In this document: positions 52,640 through 64,000 of the stretch, piece by piece
Position numbering within the stretch: the first letter of the stretch is position 1
Layout of the letters: every line of letters begins with the position of its first letter
Assembly: GCA_033085395.1 (NCBI GenBank)
Contig: JANQBS010000014.1
Coordinates: 62,001-126,000 of the forward strand
Origin: Xanthoparmelia taractica
Lineage: Eukaryota > Ascomycota > Lecanoromycetes > Lecanorales > Parmeliaceae
Direction: 5' to 3'
DNA: 64,000 nt
Translations under genes and position numbers: made by a program
The notes under the pieces: generated by a model
Database searches by the model: none
What the model saw: only the letters and a program-made list of their open reading frames with translations
Told to the model about the DNA's origin: nothing

Positions 52640-54034
52640 GTCGTTTGACGGCATTGTCATGATGCACATGTCACATGGCTCTTGTTCTGTTGTTTTTCAT
52701 TATGTCGGTTAACTTTTCCCGAGGATATATACCCATTGGTGTTGAAATGCTGGCACGACTTGAGTCAAGAAGCTGTCTTCCCTGGGGAAGGAGCTCAGCA
52801 TCGGCGCAGGTATTGGGGACTATTTCATGCTGTTACTTTTTTACGAGCGATGGCTGGGATTTACATAGACTTGGTTGTCGCATATCCGTTCCATACACCA
52901 CGAAGCATGTAGTATCTTAATCACATGATCAATTTCTCAATCAATCAATCTGGCGGACCGCTTTCACTTTAGGAGGACTCGCCGTGCAGGAGGAAAATCC
53001 TCCAGAGCAGTGGCCAGACAATGAAGCTGTATCAATGCAATTGAACATTTGGAAAGCATCATTCGATTCTCAAGAAGAAGCAAAAGTGAAGTACCTTCTC
53101 CGGTACTTGAGCGGTATATCGGTTGAATGGCAAGGAAAGGGGCCCTCTACCTTATATCGGCCGAAGGCTAGATGCCGGGGGGACTACGAATCCGGATTTG
53201 ATACACGCCACACAACGCAACGCTCGTCAGCTAGACAAGGTGTCTGCAAGGAAAGGGAATACAGTAGTGGTGTGTCAGTTGACACAAAGCTCCTTTTTTT
53301 CTTTTCATTTTTTTTTTTTTTTTTCAATTTCAATTGCCACAAGCAATAATAAATGAAGAGTGCGGTGGTCGGGGGGTTTTATAAAACTCAGGTTGAATTA
53401 GGGAGTAAAATGTATATAGCCTTGTGGAAAAGGTTACCCTTGGGCGGTTGCCTTTTGGTTGCCTGGGCCGCAAGCAACGAATCACGTTTAGTTGGTAGAG
53501 TAATGATACTAATAAATGATACCTGCTTAACCCGTTGTAAATTAAAACCCTTTTAACCCTTTTAACCCACACAAGATAACCGCTTCGAGCCTGCGATTAG
53601 CCTTGCACTTTCCCATCCACTCCACTACCACCAACCAACAACATCATCCCCCATCAGATCTATCCTATCTCACCCCAATCCCACACCGCACCTCATCATC
53701 CACACCAGTCCTTTCTTCTTCTTCTTCTACTTCTAATACTACAACTTTTTGTTTTGTATTATCTGTTCCTTGTCGTCAAAACACAACAACTGTATAGCGA
53801 CTGGACTCCACAACCTACCTCGCGCAAGCACCAAGCCTGCGTCGTCCTACAAGTACGTCCTTCACACATCAAACATCAAAACCTTCTCCCTCAACAACTA
53901 CCTCCAACCATCACTACTTGATATCCCTCACCTTCTCAACCCTCACACAATCTCCTCTGCGCAGTCGATACCACCACACTTGTTGCCTCTCATCTAGCCA
54001 AGGCCTGTCGTGCTGACGTGTACACCGGTACAGC
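52640..54034. other. Intergenic region between CRZ1 and RHO1
   Basis: About 1.4 kb. It holds a short perfect hairpin word GGAGGAAAATCCTCC (about 52990), a long T-run (about 53309-53323), then a CT/CAAC-rich leader (about 53600-54034) typical of highly expressed fungal genes. A frame at 52984-53349 has no recognisable relatives and no ATG start, so I do not call it. Confidence 0.5.
53853..53997 (+). other. Possible intron in the RHO1 5' untranslated region
   Basis: A GTACGT donor word at 53853 and a CATCTAG acceptor ending at 53997 bracket a pyrimidine-rich segment just upstream of the RHO1 start. This is a reading of splice words only; RNA data would decide. Confidence 0.3.
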
Positions 54035-55053
54035 ATGGCCGAAATCCGACGCAAGCTTGTCATCGTTGGCGACGGTGCCTGTGGAAAGACCTGCCTACTT
54101 ATGTAAGTGCCTCATTCTCCACTGTCATCATAGCGTACAATGCCACGGTGCGTACCGGTTACTGACTTCGGCCTTCTCCACCAGTGTCTTCTCCAAGGGT
54201 ACCTTCCCAGAGGTCAGCATTCTTACCCTCCTACACTCTGCGTCACGCGAGCTTCTATATTTGCCAGCACCGACTTACATCTTTCACCCGTCGACCCTTC
54301 CAGCTGCCTCCCCTATCTACGACGCTGACTCCTCCGCCTTAGGTATACGTCCCAACAGTCTTTGAGAACTACGTTGCCGATGTCGAGGTCGACGGGAAGC
54401 ACGTGGAATTAGCCTTATGGGATACGGCCGGGCAAGAAGATTACGACCGTCTCCGCCCTCTCTCATACCCTGACAGCCACGTCATCCTCATCTGCTTCGC
54501 CGTTGACTCGCCCGACTCGTTGGATAACGTGCAAGAGAAGGTACGATGCACCCTCAACACAGAACATACTTGGGGATATACGCCATACGGCTGGTGAAGA
54601 GAATGAGATGCTGATACAATTGTTCATACAGTGGATATCCGAAGTACTGCATTTCTGCCAGGGCCTCCCCATCATCCTCGTAGGATGTAAAAAAGACCTT
54701 CGGTATGACCAGAAGACGATTGAGGAGCTGCACAAGACGTCGCAGAAGCCTGTTACACCGGAGCAGGTAAGCCTTCCTCGAGAGCCAGAAAGCCGTTCGA
54801 AACCATACTGCACCTTTAGCCTGCCCCTGGGATTGCCTGTTCGTTTATCTTCAATCGGCCTCGTGACTGACATGTATTCTGATAGGGCGAGGAGGTGAAG
54901 AAGAAGATTGGTGCCCGACACTACCTAGAGTGTTCGGCGAAGACAAATGAGGGAGTGAGGGAGGTTTTTGAGCATGCTACACGCTCGGCATTGCTGTCAA
55001 AGAAGGGCAAGCACCACGGAGATGGGAAGAAGTCCAAGTGCCTGATCCTGTAG
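54035..55053 (+). CDS. RHO1: Rho1-type small GTPase
   Basis: Membrane-bound switch that controls beta-1,3-glucan synthase, the protein kinase C cell-wall pathway and actin polarity. Five exons (54035-54102, 54185-54212, 54343-54540, 54632-54766, 54886-55053) give 198 residues. Exon 2 is only 28 nt and uses a GTCAGC donor. All GTPase boxes are present: GDGACGKTC (P-loop), YVPTVFENY (effector), [20 protein letters not shown] (switch II), CKKDL (in place of the usual TKxD, as in fungal Rho1) and [11 protein letters not shown] Lys-rich segment and CLIL prenylation box close the protein; the final Leu predicts a geranylgeranyl anchor. Confidence 0.97.
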
Positions 55054-56945
55054 GAGGTCATTTGTTTGAAGCAGCAGGAGGTGTCGGGGGTGGGGCGGGG
55101 TTTTAACAAGGGAGGTACGGGGCATTCGAAGAGCAAAGATACAACTCGTGTTTTTCCTAGAATGCGGTTCGCGGCCGGTTTCGATCGATGCGTACCGAGA
55201 TCTCTGGTCGTCGGATCGATGAGTTGATGAGCTTTTTATTCCACAATCTTTTTTCCTTTGGGTTCGGGCGTTCCCTTTGAGAATTGGACGATCGATCGAA
55301 ACTGGACCTTCCGCATACCAAACCAGCATTGTCGACATCGATGAGCCATGCTTATGCAGCTTTCTTGCTGCGCGCTGTGGAGGCGGCTGTCCTTTACGCG
55401 CGCAAACCATCATTGCAACATGCGAACGCGGCGTCTTGTTGTTCGACCTACTCTACCTTATTTTATTTTTATTTTTATTTTTTTACTTCTTATCAGAGCA
55501 AACTACTTTAATATTATAAGCTTATCCGCCAACCAGTCCAACCAACCAACCAACCACACCCCCTCCGCCCCTTTTTTGCTTGTTTGGTTTTCTGTTTGGT
55601 TGATGTGGTTTGTGTTGGATACGAGTGGCTTCGCTGTTACTTGTGTGTGTGTTTTTCGCCAAACTTTTCTTGTCGTTTGATCTTTGACTCTCTCTGTATA
55701 TCTTTTTTTCGTCCCGGGTTAAGCGCGCATTTGGTCGTATGGTTGTTGATTGACTGACTCTGCGATATATAAGTGAGAGAGTGTGTGTTTGTATAAGTTG
55801 ATGAGTGTTCACATGTGAGTTGCTGGGTGGGTAAGTCAACAAGTCGGTAGGTAAGTAAGCACATCTATACCGTTTTGCTTCTGCCTTTGTGCCTCTGCCT
55901 TCCTGCCTCTTTGCCTGTGTCTCTGTACTTTTACCATACTGCTACTACCACCATCGCCATCGCCGCCAGAGCCAGAGCTAGAAGCATCGCATCGAGAGGG
56001 CATTCATTGACTGGAACAAAAGGTATAATTGGATGGATTCCTTCTTTCCTCCGACCTCGACCGAACCGAACCAGCCTCCTCTCTCTCTCTCTCTCTCTCT
56101 CCACATATCCATAATACATACATAGTGTGATGTGATGCAACGTGATATGACGCGATATAACCTGTACTCCATACTCGTACCTCGGGGCCAGTCAGTCAGT
56201 AAGTCAGTCGGTCAGTTATTTAACCATCTACATACCTATCTATCTATTTATCTATCTACCTGTCTACCTTCCCTGCCAGGGAGGAAGGAAGAAGAAGGAG
56301 AAAGAGAGAATGGGAGGAAGGGAAGGGAAGGATGGTAGGAAAGAAAGGAAAGGAAGGAAAAGAATAGCAAGGTAAGGAAGGAAGGAAGAAAGGAAGAAAG
56401 AGTGGTTTGGCGGACTGTGAAGGCTGAAGAATTGGTGTGATGTTGGTACTTGATGTTTTCCTCATGGTATAACGGACGGCTTGCTTATTTCGTTTCTTAC
56501 AAGGTCGATACAATGAGATGCGTGGGTGTGTGCTTGCTTGCTTGCTTGCTTTGGTTTTTAAGGCTGTGAGGTTTTGGGTTTGTTTGGGGGTATGGAAGGC
56601 AGGGAAGGGAGGAGGGAAGGAAGGGAGGGAGGAGGGAGAAAGAAACAAATGAAGGAGGGAGGGATGGATGGAGGAATAGAAGCGGGAAAGGAAGTGGAGA
56701 GGAAGGAAAGGAAAGGAAAGGAAAGGGGGAATGGATAGATGGATGGATGGAACAATTTGGATCGGTCCGGATGATGCTTTTTTAAAGCATTGCCATCTAT
56801 CTATCTATTTACGTGTTTGAGTTCCGTCTGCGCCGAATATACCACCTTCTTTTTTTTTTGGAAGACCCAGTTTCCCTTCCTTACGATCGCTCAGTCAATC
56901 CTCACGACTCATAGCAGCCACGCATCTCCTCACCCAACCATCCAC
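55054..56945. other. Microsatellite-rich convergent intergenic region
   Basis: 1.9 kb between the convergent ends of RHO1 and the TCF25 gene. No gene seen. Arrays: CAAC (about 55535-55556), CT (about 56078-56102), TATC (about 56232-56265), GGAA/GAAA/GGGA (about 56278-56405, 56595-56640 and 56695-56730), TTGC (about 56530-56553) and GGAT (about 56660-56752). The longest open frames here are repeat products. Confidence 0.75.
56278..56405. repeat. GGAA/GAAA purine array
   Basis: Nearly pure purine for about 125 bases with GGAAGG and AAAGGAA variants. It is similar in unit to the arrays near 1281-1335 and 56595-56730. Confidence 0.8.
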
Positions 56946-59538
56946 TTATCCGCGCTCCGCCCTCTCCATCTCCCTCTGAACCAACGCCTGGACGTCCCTC
57001 CCCGCTCCCTGCGGGAGCGAATAATCCAGGATAAACCTCCTACTCCTCGAATCCCTCAACTGCATGACGCGCCGGGCGTACTCGCTCACGATGCCCCTTT
57101 CGTCGGTGGTGGCGGCGTTCCAGGCGTCTGCGTCCGTGCCGTGCCGGGTGCAAAAGTCGCGCAGCTGGAGCATGCCCTGCCCGGCCAGCCATCGCTGGTT
57201 GCGGTTGTCGTCGTAGGGTTCCTCGGCGGATGTGTGAGGGATGCGGCTGGTGTTGTTGGGCGCTGCGCCGCTTGTTGTACCACCCGTTGTTGCATCATGC
57301 TGTTCGCCAGAGTCTTGAGACTCGGGTGCGGATTCGACCCTGGCGCCCGTGGTGTTGGCGATTTCCACGCCCGGTGCGTTTGGTGCATCCCGTTCTCCGG
57401 GCAACTCCGGAGCTCGCGGACTCCGTTCGGCGATAAGTTCTTCTGGGATTCCAAGCTCGGCGGCTCTGGCGTTGATGGCGTCGGTGTCGGTGTCCATCTC
57501 CTCCGGGACGCGACCGGATCCGATCCACGGTATGAAGCGGCGGAAGAACCCCTGCAGCCCTTGCAACTCTTGGGCGTCGCCTACCCCTCGTTGGGTCTCT
57601 TCTGGGGACTGGGGATTGGGCGTGCCCTCTTCTGGAGGGGTGTCGAACCCACCGGCGGCCTCGAAAGGAGTCGGGTACGCCGCCCCTTGGGGGTATGCTG
57701 GCGGGGCGGGATCGTAGGACGGAACATCATCAGGCGGTGGGAGAGGATCTGAAGACGATGTAGGCATGGTCGTGTATTCTCTAGGGATGAGATTTATGAG
57801 GGAAGGAACCCCCGAAAGGAGGACATGGCGGGCTTCGTCGAGAGTAATAGGCCCGTGAGACGGCAATGTGGTATCCGTCTTACCCTTTACTCCTGTCGAA
57901 GCGACATCTGCTGACTCAACCACTTCAACTAGGAATGATATCGCTTCCGGGGTGTTCCATAGATCTTTGGCGTTGTGGATGTATAGCTCGCATTCGAATT
58001 TTGCTCGGTCCGTTGGTGGGCTCTTGCCCCATACTGATTTCGGAATACGATCAATATTGAGCTCTTGGAATAACCGAGGGAAAATCCAAGGATAGTCCTC
58101 GACGCATTTGACAAGAGACGCCCGACATTTCGGTGCCTGTTTGAGCTTGAACTCTGCAAGAGCTGATGAAATATCGATGTTTGGACGACCTCGCCAGAGA
58201 TCATCCGCATAGAATGGAACCCTGCTTAGTTGAAAGAGATGCTCTGACTGACCTCCACGGAGGGCTAGTTGGTCCAGAACGAGACAGATGCGATACGGAT
58301 CCCCTTCGGGATCAAGGCTGAGCACCAATTTTGCCCACTCGTAGGCTGTTCGCCAAGTGCCTCTCTGGCCTAGGTTGTTGACATAGCGCCACGCCGCGAG
58401 CCAGAATTCACGATTCTCTGGCCTCCTGAAGTCAAGCCGAGCTTTGCCTTCCCCGAGAGCTGCGGTAAATGATGAGTGTACTGACCGTCCGAAGCTGAAC
58501 AAAGTTCGTTCGAGCAGATCGCCCGAGACAGAGTGGTCACCTTGTTGCTTGGCAATTTCGGATACTTGGAGTAGCGTGGAGATGTGGTAGGCTGTTTCCA
58601 AAATCAGTACCCGTACAATTGTCTGATTCGCACGGGACAAAAAAGGTCTTACGATTGTACTGAAGTAGCGATATCATGCGTTGTGGGTCCATGGACTCTA
58701 CGCATGTTTGAAATTGCCTTTGCACATCTTGATAGATCGTATTGTGAACAAAGCGGAACTCGGTGGTACTATCCTCCAGTTTCTCGACCAACTCCATGCC
58801 CAGACCTCCACTCGTAGCTTTGGGCCATTCCTCTTTGCCTAGAATGAAAGGGTTCCTTCGAAGTGCTAGACCTGCCAAACCTTGGCCACGCGAAGCTGGA
58901 CTATGGCGCCCAGCCAGTGCACCACCAAGATCCAGATTTTGAACCCTGCCGCGCCGTCTAGGATGGCCGGCTGCGGCGCCAGCTTCATCCTCGCTCTCCA
59001 GTACGGCATTGCCAAAAAGTCGCTTCATTTCGTTCAGGGCGTTCAAATGCTTTGACTCAACCGCTAGTAGTCGATATAATTGTAGATTAGCTTCATCGAT
59101 TTTGGCCGCGAGCGGAACATCTGCTCCATCTTTGGACGTTGTCGATAAGGACTTTAGCGCCAGGTCAATCTCATCGAGTTGTGGTTCTTTAGCGTTATGC
59201 TGGGCGCCTTTGGTAGACGTATCAGCTTGCTCGGGTGCTTTGCCCTTTTTCTTGTTCTTCTTCTTCTTCGACTTGCTCTTCGGTTTCGGCTTTTCTGACG
59301 GCTCAGCTTGAGATTTCTTCGCAACTACTCCCTCGCCATCGTTAGGATCTGCTACGTCAGAATCATTCGTTTCATCTTCGTTTTCGTCCTCGTTCAGCAT
59401 GTCAAAGGCGTTGAGCACCTTCCCCGCAGACGCCTCTTCTACTGACTCATCATCTGGTGCACTGTCTTCTTTTAAAGCGTCTAGCTGATTTTGCTGTTCT
59501 CTCTCTCGCTGCAACTTGCGGAGAGCCCTCGAGGACAT
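56946..59538 (-). CDS. TCF25 / Rqc1 family protein (ribosome quality control)
   Basis: Yeast Rqc1 and human TCF25 work with Ltn1 and Rqc2 on stalled 60S subunits and favour Lys48-linked ubiquitin on the nascent chain. Two exons (59538-58653 and 58591-56946) give 843 residues; the join reads ISLLQYN-PYHISTLLQVSEIA. The N-terminus (MSSRALRKLQREREQQ) is the family start, followed by an acidic segment and a Lys-rich segment (KPKSKSKKKKNKKKGK). The Tcf25 domain then shows MDPQRMISLLQYN, LLERTLFSFGRSVHSSF, REFWLAAWRYVNNLGQRGTW and YRICLVLDQLALRGGQSEHL. The middle of the C-terminal half is Pro/Glu-rich and disordered; the last 90 residues are helical-looking. Confidence 0.93.
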
Positions 59539-59990
59539 TTTTCATTGATGAGCGGCCTAGTGGCCTACAGTGTTGTTTTGTGAAGATCTGAATCGATATC
59601 CCAGTCTTTGACAGTCCGATATCACGGAAGCGCTACTAAGAATCTTGCTGCAAGATTTGATGAGCAATGTCGGAAAAGAAGACCTTACGGAGTATGATCC
59701 AACAAAATCATTCAAAAGACGAGTCAAGCGCCTTGTAGATGTTAAAAGTTGCAGTGGTATCCATTGGACGCTATGTACCTTACGTATGACGATTACCGCG
59801 GCAAAACCGTCTACTTTGATAGGGCTGAGAGGGGCTATGGGAAACGTGGGAGGCAAAACTTTTCGCATTTACAGCGATCTACTTTGTCGTTCCTTTTGAC
59901 CTTCTTTTGCAACATGTTACCACTTCTAATTCCAATCTCCTCCACATAACAGAACAAGGAAAGGAAAAAAAAAGAAGGAAAAAAAGATAT
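59539..59990. promoter_or_regulatory. Upstream region of the TCF25 gene
   Basis: About 450 bp between the tRNA and the TCF25 start. No gene. It ends in A-rich DNA (about 59955-59985) that reads as the tRNA terminator on the minus strand. Confidence 0.45.
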
Positions 59991-60109
59991 TGAGAAGGAT
60001 GGGACTCGAACCCATGCGGTTTCCCAGGCGCTTACAATAACCAGATAAAATCTAGATTATAAGTTTTCAGAACTTGAGACGCCCGCCTTAACCACTCGGC
60101 CACCTTCCC
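59991..60109 (-). tRNA. tRNA-Leu(CAA) with intron
   Basis: On the minus strand GGGAAGG pairs with CCTTCTC to make a complete acceptor stem, including one G-U pair. The A-box TGGCCGAGTGG and B-box GGTTCGAGTCC are intact. The anticodon stem GGCGT pairs with GCGCC across an intron of about 40 nt that begins after base 37 (loop CTCAAG, anticodon CAA). The T-arm is ATGGG-TTCGAGT-CCCAT, and the extra arm (TGG-GAAA-CC) is long enough for leucine. T-runs follow the 3' end, as expected for Pol III termination. Confidence 0.95.
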
Positions 60110-60386
60110 TATCGAACATTCAATTCGAAGATAGTTGTATAAATAAAGCCTTTGTCTTGGCTCGTAGGTGATTATGCAAAAACTCCAGTACCGCCTTTGA
60201 CCTAACCCAAAATGGCTTAAGGCTGATCTGCCGCATCTGCCCTAGCGCTTGCCGCTCACCCCTGTCACGAGATTCGGACAAAAGCAACACTCCATCTCAA
60301 CGCTCCTCTGACTGTACTCGTCCCTACCTTTCGACCATCTTTCAGGGGAGCAAATTTTCCTCAGCGTCCCCTCAGGCCTATCTCAA

Positions 60387-62314
60387 ATGCGTCGAGCAGC
60401 AGTCCAAGCATTCCGCACTGCTCGACGGAGCCCTCTCCGAAAAGTCGTCACTGCCAGAACTTTCCCCAGGCCTCCAGCGAACCACACCGTTGGGCTACGT
60501 CCAGTCACTACACTTACGAGAAGAGATGCTCCGACACAGATCATTAGATCTTCCATGTACTTTCGTACCTTCTCAGTAGCTGCTCTAGTGTCCGTGCTCG
60601 CGTCCGGCGTTTACTACTACCAGCGGGATCCTGAAGCTAGGGCACTGGTCAATGGGACGAGCGGTGTGACTTCAGGCTCTGGCCTTTCAGCACCCCAGAG
60701 CGTAACTCTAGTCTCATCCTCAGACTCTCTACCTATACAACCGATCACAAACAGTCCCGTTGCAGAGTCAGCGGCCGAGTCTAAGAGAAGGGCACTGCTT
60801 GTTCAAGACGACCAGTTCTACGTGGATGAGTTGTCTCATGACGCTCCGTTAATGAAGCAAGCTGAAGACGAAGGTCAAAATCGAATGGAGAAGTTGACGC
60901 CGGAACAAGCAACGCAAAAGCTTCGCAAAAACGAGGAGTCATATCTGGTCGGCAGGGGACGAGGTGTTGTCCGCTACGATGTGGTCCAGATCCCAAGCAA
61001 CAACCCCATCGAGGATGACCACGCCGAAAAGATCGTCGAAGTGCCCCAATCGGTCACACCTCCACCTCCTGGCTCTGCAAGCAGCGACTGGATGTTCTGG
61101 GGCGTCTTTGATGGTCATTCTGGTTGGACCACATCCGCAAAACTTCGTCAAGTTCTCATCTCCTACGTTGCGCGTGAACTCAATAATACTTACAAATCCG
61201 CCTTGACCGACCCTTCTCTCACCGTTCCCACCCCGCAGTCCATAGACACAGCGATAAAACGTGGCTTTCTCGCCCTAGATCACGAAATCGTTCACGCTTC
61301 CGTGAATAAGATTACTACGAATACAAAGCAAAAAGCCGCAGCAGCAGAGATCCTTGCTCCAGCACTCTCTGGCGCTTGTGCTCTCCTCTCATTTTATGAC
61401 AGCTCTTCAAAGCTCTTTCGGGTGGCTTGTACAGGCGATTCGCGTGCGGTACTGGGCCGGAAAAATCCAGCAACGGGCAAGTGGACTGCTACCCCACTCA
61501 GCGAAGACCAAACGGGAGGCACCCCTTCTGAGATGACTCGACTGCGCGCCGAGCACCCTGGCGAGGAGCATGTGGTACATAGGGGAAGGATACTCGGCGG
61601 CTTGGAACCTAGTCGGGCGTTTGGCGATGCGGGCTACAAATGGAGCAGGGAGGTACAAATGCGAATGAAGAAATTCTTCTTTGGACGGACACCCTCGCCG
61701 ATGTTGAAAACACCGCCGTATGTTACCGCTGAGCCAATCATCACAACTACAAAGGTGGATCCTAGCCAGGGAGACTTTGTTGTCCTGGCTACGGACGGGT
61801 TGTGGGAGATGCTCACAAATGAGGAAGTCGTGGGATTGGTCGGGCAGTGGCTCGAAAACCAATCGTCCAGCAGTGGAAGTAGCGTCACATCCTGGGCAAA
61901 GTCATTCTTCAGCGGCCAGAGCAAGAAATTACCCGTCGAGAAGCCTGTCTCAGCGCCTACGGAGAGTGGGGAGGGCCAACGGGCTCCCCTGCGGCAAACG
62001 CAATGGGATGTCAAAAACACTGACGAGAGATTCGTGGTTGAGGATAAAAACGTGGCGACACATTTGGTTAGGAATGCATTGGGTGGTAGAGACAGGGACA
62101 TGGTTTGCGGGCTATTGACGCTTGTGAGTCCGTACGCAAGGCGATACAGGTGCGTTGTCCTTTCCACGTAAGTGTGTGAGCTCTCGCTGACTCGCCGTCT
62201 AGGGATGACCTCACTGTAGAGGTTATTTTCTTTGGCGAAGGAGACAAGAGCGGAGATGTGGTTCTCAACGCTGAAGCCACGGCGCCCAACTTGGGTGCAA
62301 AGGCAAAGTTATGA
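60387..62314 (+). CDS. Mitochondrial PP2C phosphatase, Ptc5 / pyruvate dehydrogenase phosphatase type
   Basis: Metal-dependent Ser/Thr phosphatase, expected to reactivate the pyruvate dehydrogenase E1-alpha subunit in mitochondria. Two exons (60387-62149 and 62203-62314) give 624 residues. The N-terminus is a basic, Ser/Arg-rich targeting sequence (MRRAAVQAFRTARRSPLRKV), followed by a membrane segment (FSVAALVSVLASGVYYYQRD). PP2C motifs: WGVFDGHSGW with the metal-binding Asp, LSGACALLSF, RVACTGDSRAVLGR, LEPSRAFGDAGYKW, VLATDGLWEMLTNEEVV, and RDDLTVEVIFFG completed by the second exon. Long inserts between core strands match the PDP/Ptc5 group. Confidence 0.93.
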
Positions 62315-63061
62315 TGACGACTCTGTTTCCTCTAGCTGCATTTACGGGAAAAGCATCAGACGGTGGTCTTCGTCCGCGAGCGTTACGGATACCCAGTGCT
62401 AGCAGCATTGTTAGAGGCGTTTTTGTCTTTTTAGAAATGGGTATATCTATAGGTGATCCTTATCCTTGCATGCCTTTCAACGAGAAGATTGAAGAAGCCT
62501 AGCGATTGGCTACTCTCTCTGGCTTTTTCACCTCTTTACTCACCATGCTAAACCTTCCAGCCTAGGCTTCTTTCCCCATGAGGCCTGACCTTTCGAGAGA
62601 GAAAAACGATCATCTCGGGCTTTCCGGTGACTTATCTTAGGGGATCATTCCAGGGCGCCGTGCCTGGAGGCTTTCTTTGCTGGGCTCCTAGAGCAAGATG
62701 CTAGCGCATGGACTACTACGTATTTTCAATTCATGTCATCATCCATCGGGATCCACCGTCTCCCGAGCATAATCATGTCACTCAGAGCAGGGCCACATCT
62801 CGTTTCGCGATCCTCTCAGCGCCGAAGGTGATTTCGATACTGGATGCTGCTTTCACTTAGTGGCGGTTTCGAGACCGTAGGTATAAGAGAAGCCGACACG
62901 GCCTTCCAGTTACGAGTGTCTACGCTTGATCATAATTAGGGTGTGGTTACGAACCCAAGGTGAGTGACTCGGACAGGGTAAATGTCAGCTCGTCTTCGCA
63001 TGTTCTCTTCCAGAAATCTGGTATCCGCGTATTGCGAGTGCCTATGCTTTGCCCTACCGTA
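62315..63061. other. Convergent intergenic region
   Basis: About 750 bp between the convergent PP2C and Cox18-like genes. No gene or RNA recognised. Confidence 0.45.
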
Positions 63062-64000
63062 TCACTTGTTTTTCCTCTTCTGAGCCTTCAGCTCTTTCGT
63101 TGTCGGAGGGCGGTACGGTTGAGTCGGAGGCTTTTCGTTGCTATCAGGCGATTTGCTCACCCGGATGATAAGAATTCGGCTACGCCCCAACCAACGTTTG
63201 AAAAGATACTGCAGGGTAACTGCAGCCAGGCTGCTGGAGAACCAGTAGAGGAGAATTGCACTTGGAAACATGAGCGTGGCGGGCCCAATCAGGAGTGCTC
63301 CGACTTTTAGGATTCTGGCCTTCCGTTCGTTAATGGATCGGACAAGGATTGATTCCTCCGACGTTGAGCCTGGCGGTGGTTGGAAATCTATAATGCCTTT
63401 CCGGGTGGAGTACATCACATAGAGGAAACCGGACAAGACGAAAGGCAAGATCGATAAAGGATCCGGTATCATAAGATTGTCGAACCACAACATCCCCTCG
63501 GTGGCTAGAGATGGTTCTATGGGTACCAATTCGTCCGGTGTGACAAATTCGGGGTTCTGCATCCCTTGTTGTGCTCTCAATGTTTTGGCGATCAAGCTTA
63601 GCATTCCATCTTCCGTCCCCGTCATCCTTCGGATAGTCTCCATGATTGTAACCCATGTTGGCACATTGAGGTAAAGGAAATAGGATTTCCAGAATTGTAC
63701 TTTGTTCTGCTTGACCATTCGTCTCCACAAGAGGTTGACAGCTTTGTCGTGGATCCTTTGACGTTCCTGCGGGCTCTTCTCTCTGTCCTCGAGTCTAGCA
63801 TTCTTCTCTTCTACGGCGATTCGTGACTCCTTATACAACTTCAACCTTTTCACCTCCAATTTATAGCAGTAGGCGCTTAGTGGGAGATGGATGACAGTTC
63901 TGACGAGGAAAGTGTTTAATATTTGGGATGATAGATGGATAGGAAGCAAGGCACGGCCCGGAGCCAGCTCGGGCCGATCTGACGCGTCAAAATTTCCGGA
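63062..64000 (-). CDS. Cox18 / Oxa1 / YidC family inner membrane insertase, 5' end outside the window
   Basis: Mitochondrial inner-membrane insertase. Cox18 moves the Cox2 C-terminus across the membrane; Oxa1 has a broader role. The frame runs from the window edge to the stop at 63062, at least 310 residues, with the N-terminal targeting part missing. Family signals: TFLVRTVIHLPLSAYCYKLE at the first membrane segment, a long charged helix (KNARLEDREKSPQERQRIHD), FLYLNVPTWVTIMETIRRMT, DPLSILPFVLSGFLYVMYST and LMFPSAILLYWFSSSLAAVT followed by LQYLFKRWL. The modest C-terminal tail without a long coiled coil favours Cox18 over Oxa1, but this is an inference. Confidence 0.88.
   Translation of the reverse strand, partial: SGNFDASDRPELAPGRALLPIHLSSQILNTFLVRTVIHLPLSAYCYKLEVKRLKLYKESRIAVEEKNARLEDREKSPQERQRIHDKAVNLLWRRMVKQNKVQFWKSYFLYLNVPTWVTIMETIRRMTGTEDGMLSLIAKTLRAQQGMQNPEFVTPDELVPIEPSLATEGMLWFDNLMIPDPLSILPFVLSGFLYVMYSTRKGIIDFQPPPGSTSEESILVRSINERKARILKVGALLIGPATLMFPSAILLYWFSSSLAAVTLQYLFKRWLGRSRILIIRVSKSPDSNEKPPTQPYRPPTTKELKAQKRKNK

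Noticed and set aside
52984..53349. A 121-codon plus-strand frame between CRZ1 and RHO1
   Set aside because: It starts at GTG, ends in a poly-T-derived Phe run and shows nothing recognisable; a decayed gene is possible but unsupported.
56790..57752. A 320-codon plus-strand frame
   Set aside because: It is antisense to the C-terminal exon of the TCF25 gene, whose frame matches a known family.
1..64000. Search by eye for CRISPR arrays, insertion sequences, phage or virus genes, and secondary-metabolite clusters
   Set aside because: None found; spaced direct repeats of CRISPR type are absent, and all large frames belong to eukaryotic cellular families or are unrecognised.

Overview
This window looks like nuclear DNA of a filamentous ascomycete (Pezizomycotina). 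Intron-split genes have short GT-AG introns of mostly 45-150 nt, the protein set is typical of moulds (Crz1, Rho1, Ufd2, a Sec14-RhoGAP, an RGS protein, an Ssp1/CaMKK-type kinase), proteins carry long Ser/Pro-rich disordered tails, and microsatellite-rich intergenic DNA separates the genes. A Leotiomycete-like genome is my guess for the class; it is weakly supported. I see no transposase, reverse transcriptase, CRISPR array, secondary-metabolite cluster, viral gene or toxin gene.

Layout. 1-3.2 kb: gene-free microsatellite DNA. 3.2-9 kb (minus): an RGS-domain protein and a RUS/DUF647 membrane protein with two micro-exons. 9.75-12.56 kb (plus): a large disordered protein built of degenerate repeats. 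12.6-14.9 kb: microsatellites and a degenerate ~435-bp tandem repeat. 14.9-18 kb (minus): a 1031-residue protein of unknown function. 18.7-21.2 kb (minus): cobalamin-independent methionine synthase (MET6), divergent from a steroid 5-alpha-reductase-like protein (21.7-22.7 kb). 25.9-30 kb: Ssp1-like kinase. 30.5-34.3 kb: ALG14, divergent from an Ima1-type inner nuclear membrane protein. 34.9-44.6 kb: a small odd protein, a Sec14-RhoGAP, a small membrane protein, an ER J-protein (Hlj1/DNAJB12 type) and the E4 ubiquitin ligase Ufd2. 45.3-48.2 kb: a membrane-anchored kelch protein. 50.3-52.6 kb: Crz1. 54-55 kb: Rho1. 56.9-59.5 kb (minus): TCF25/Rqc1. 60 kb: an intron-containing tRNA-Leu(CAA). 60.4-62.3 kb: mitochondrial PP2C (Ptc5 type). 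63-64 kb (minus): Cox18/Oxa1-family insertase, cut by the window edge.

The genes are mostly independent housekeeping and signalling genes, not one pathway. Loose themes are protein quality control (Ufd2, the ER J-protein, TCF25/Rqc1) and calcium, cell-wall and small-GTPase signalling (Crz1, Rho1, RhoGAP, RGS, Ssp1-like kinase). Several pairs share divergent promoters of 0.3-0.8 kb: RUS and the 934-residue protein, MET6 and the reductase, ALG14 and Ima1, and the small membrane protein and the J-protein. Exon models were joined by hand. Each joined model quoted with an exact length sums to a whole number of codons, but single splice sites may be off by a few bases.
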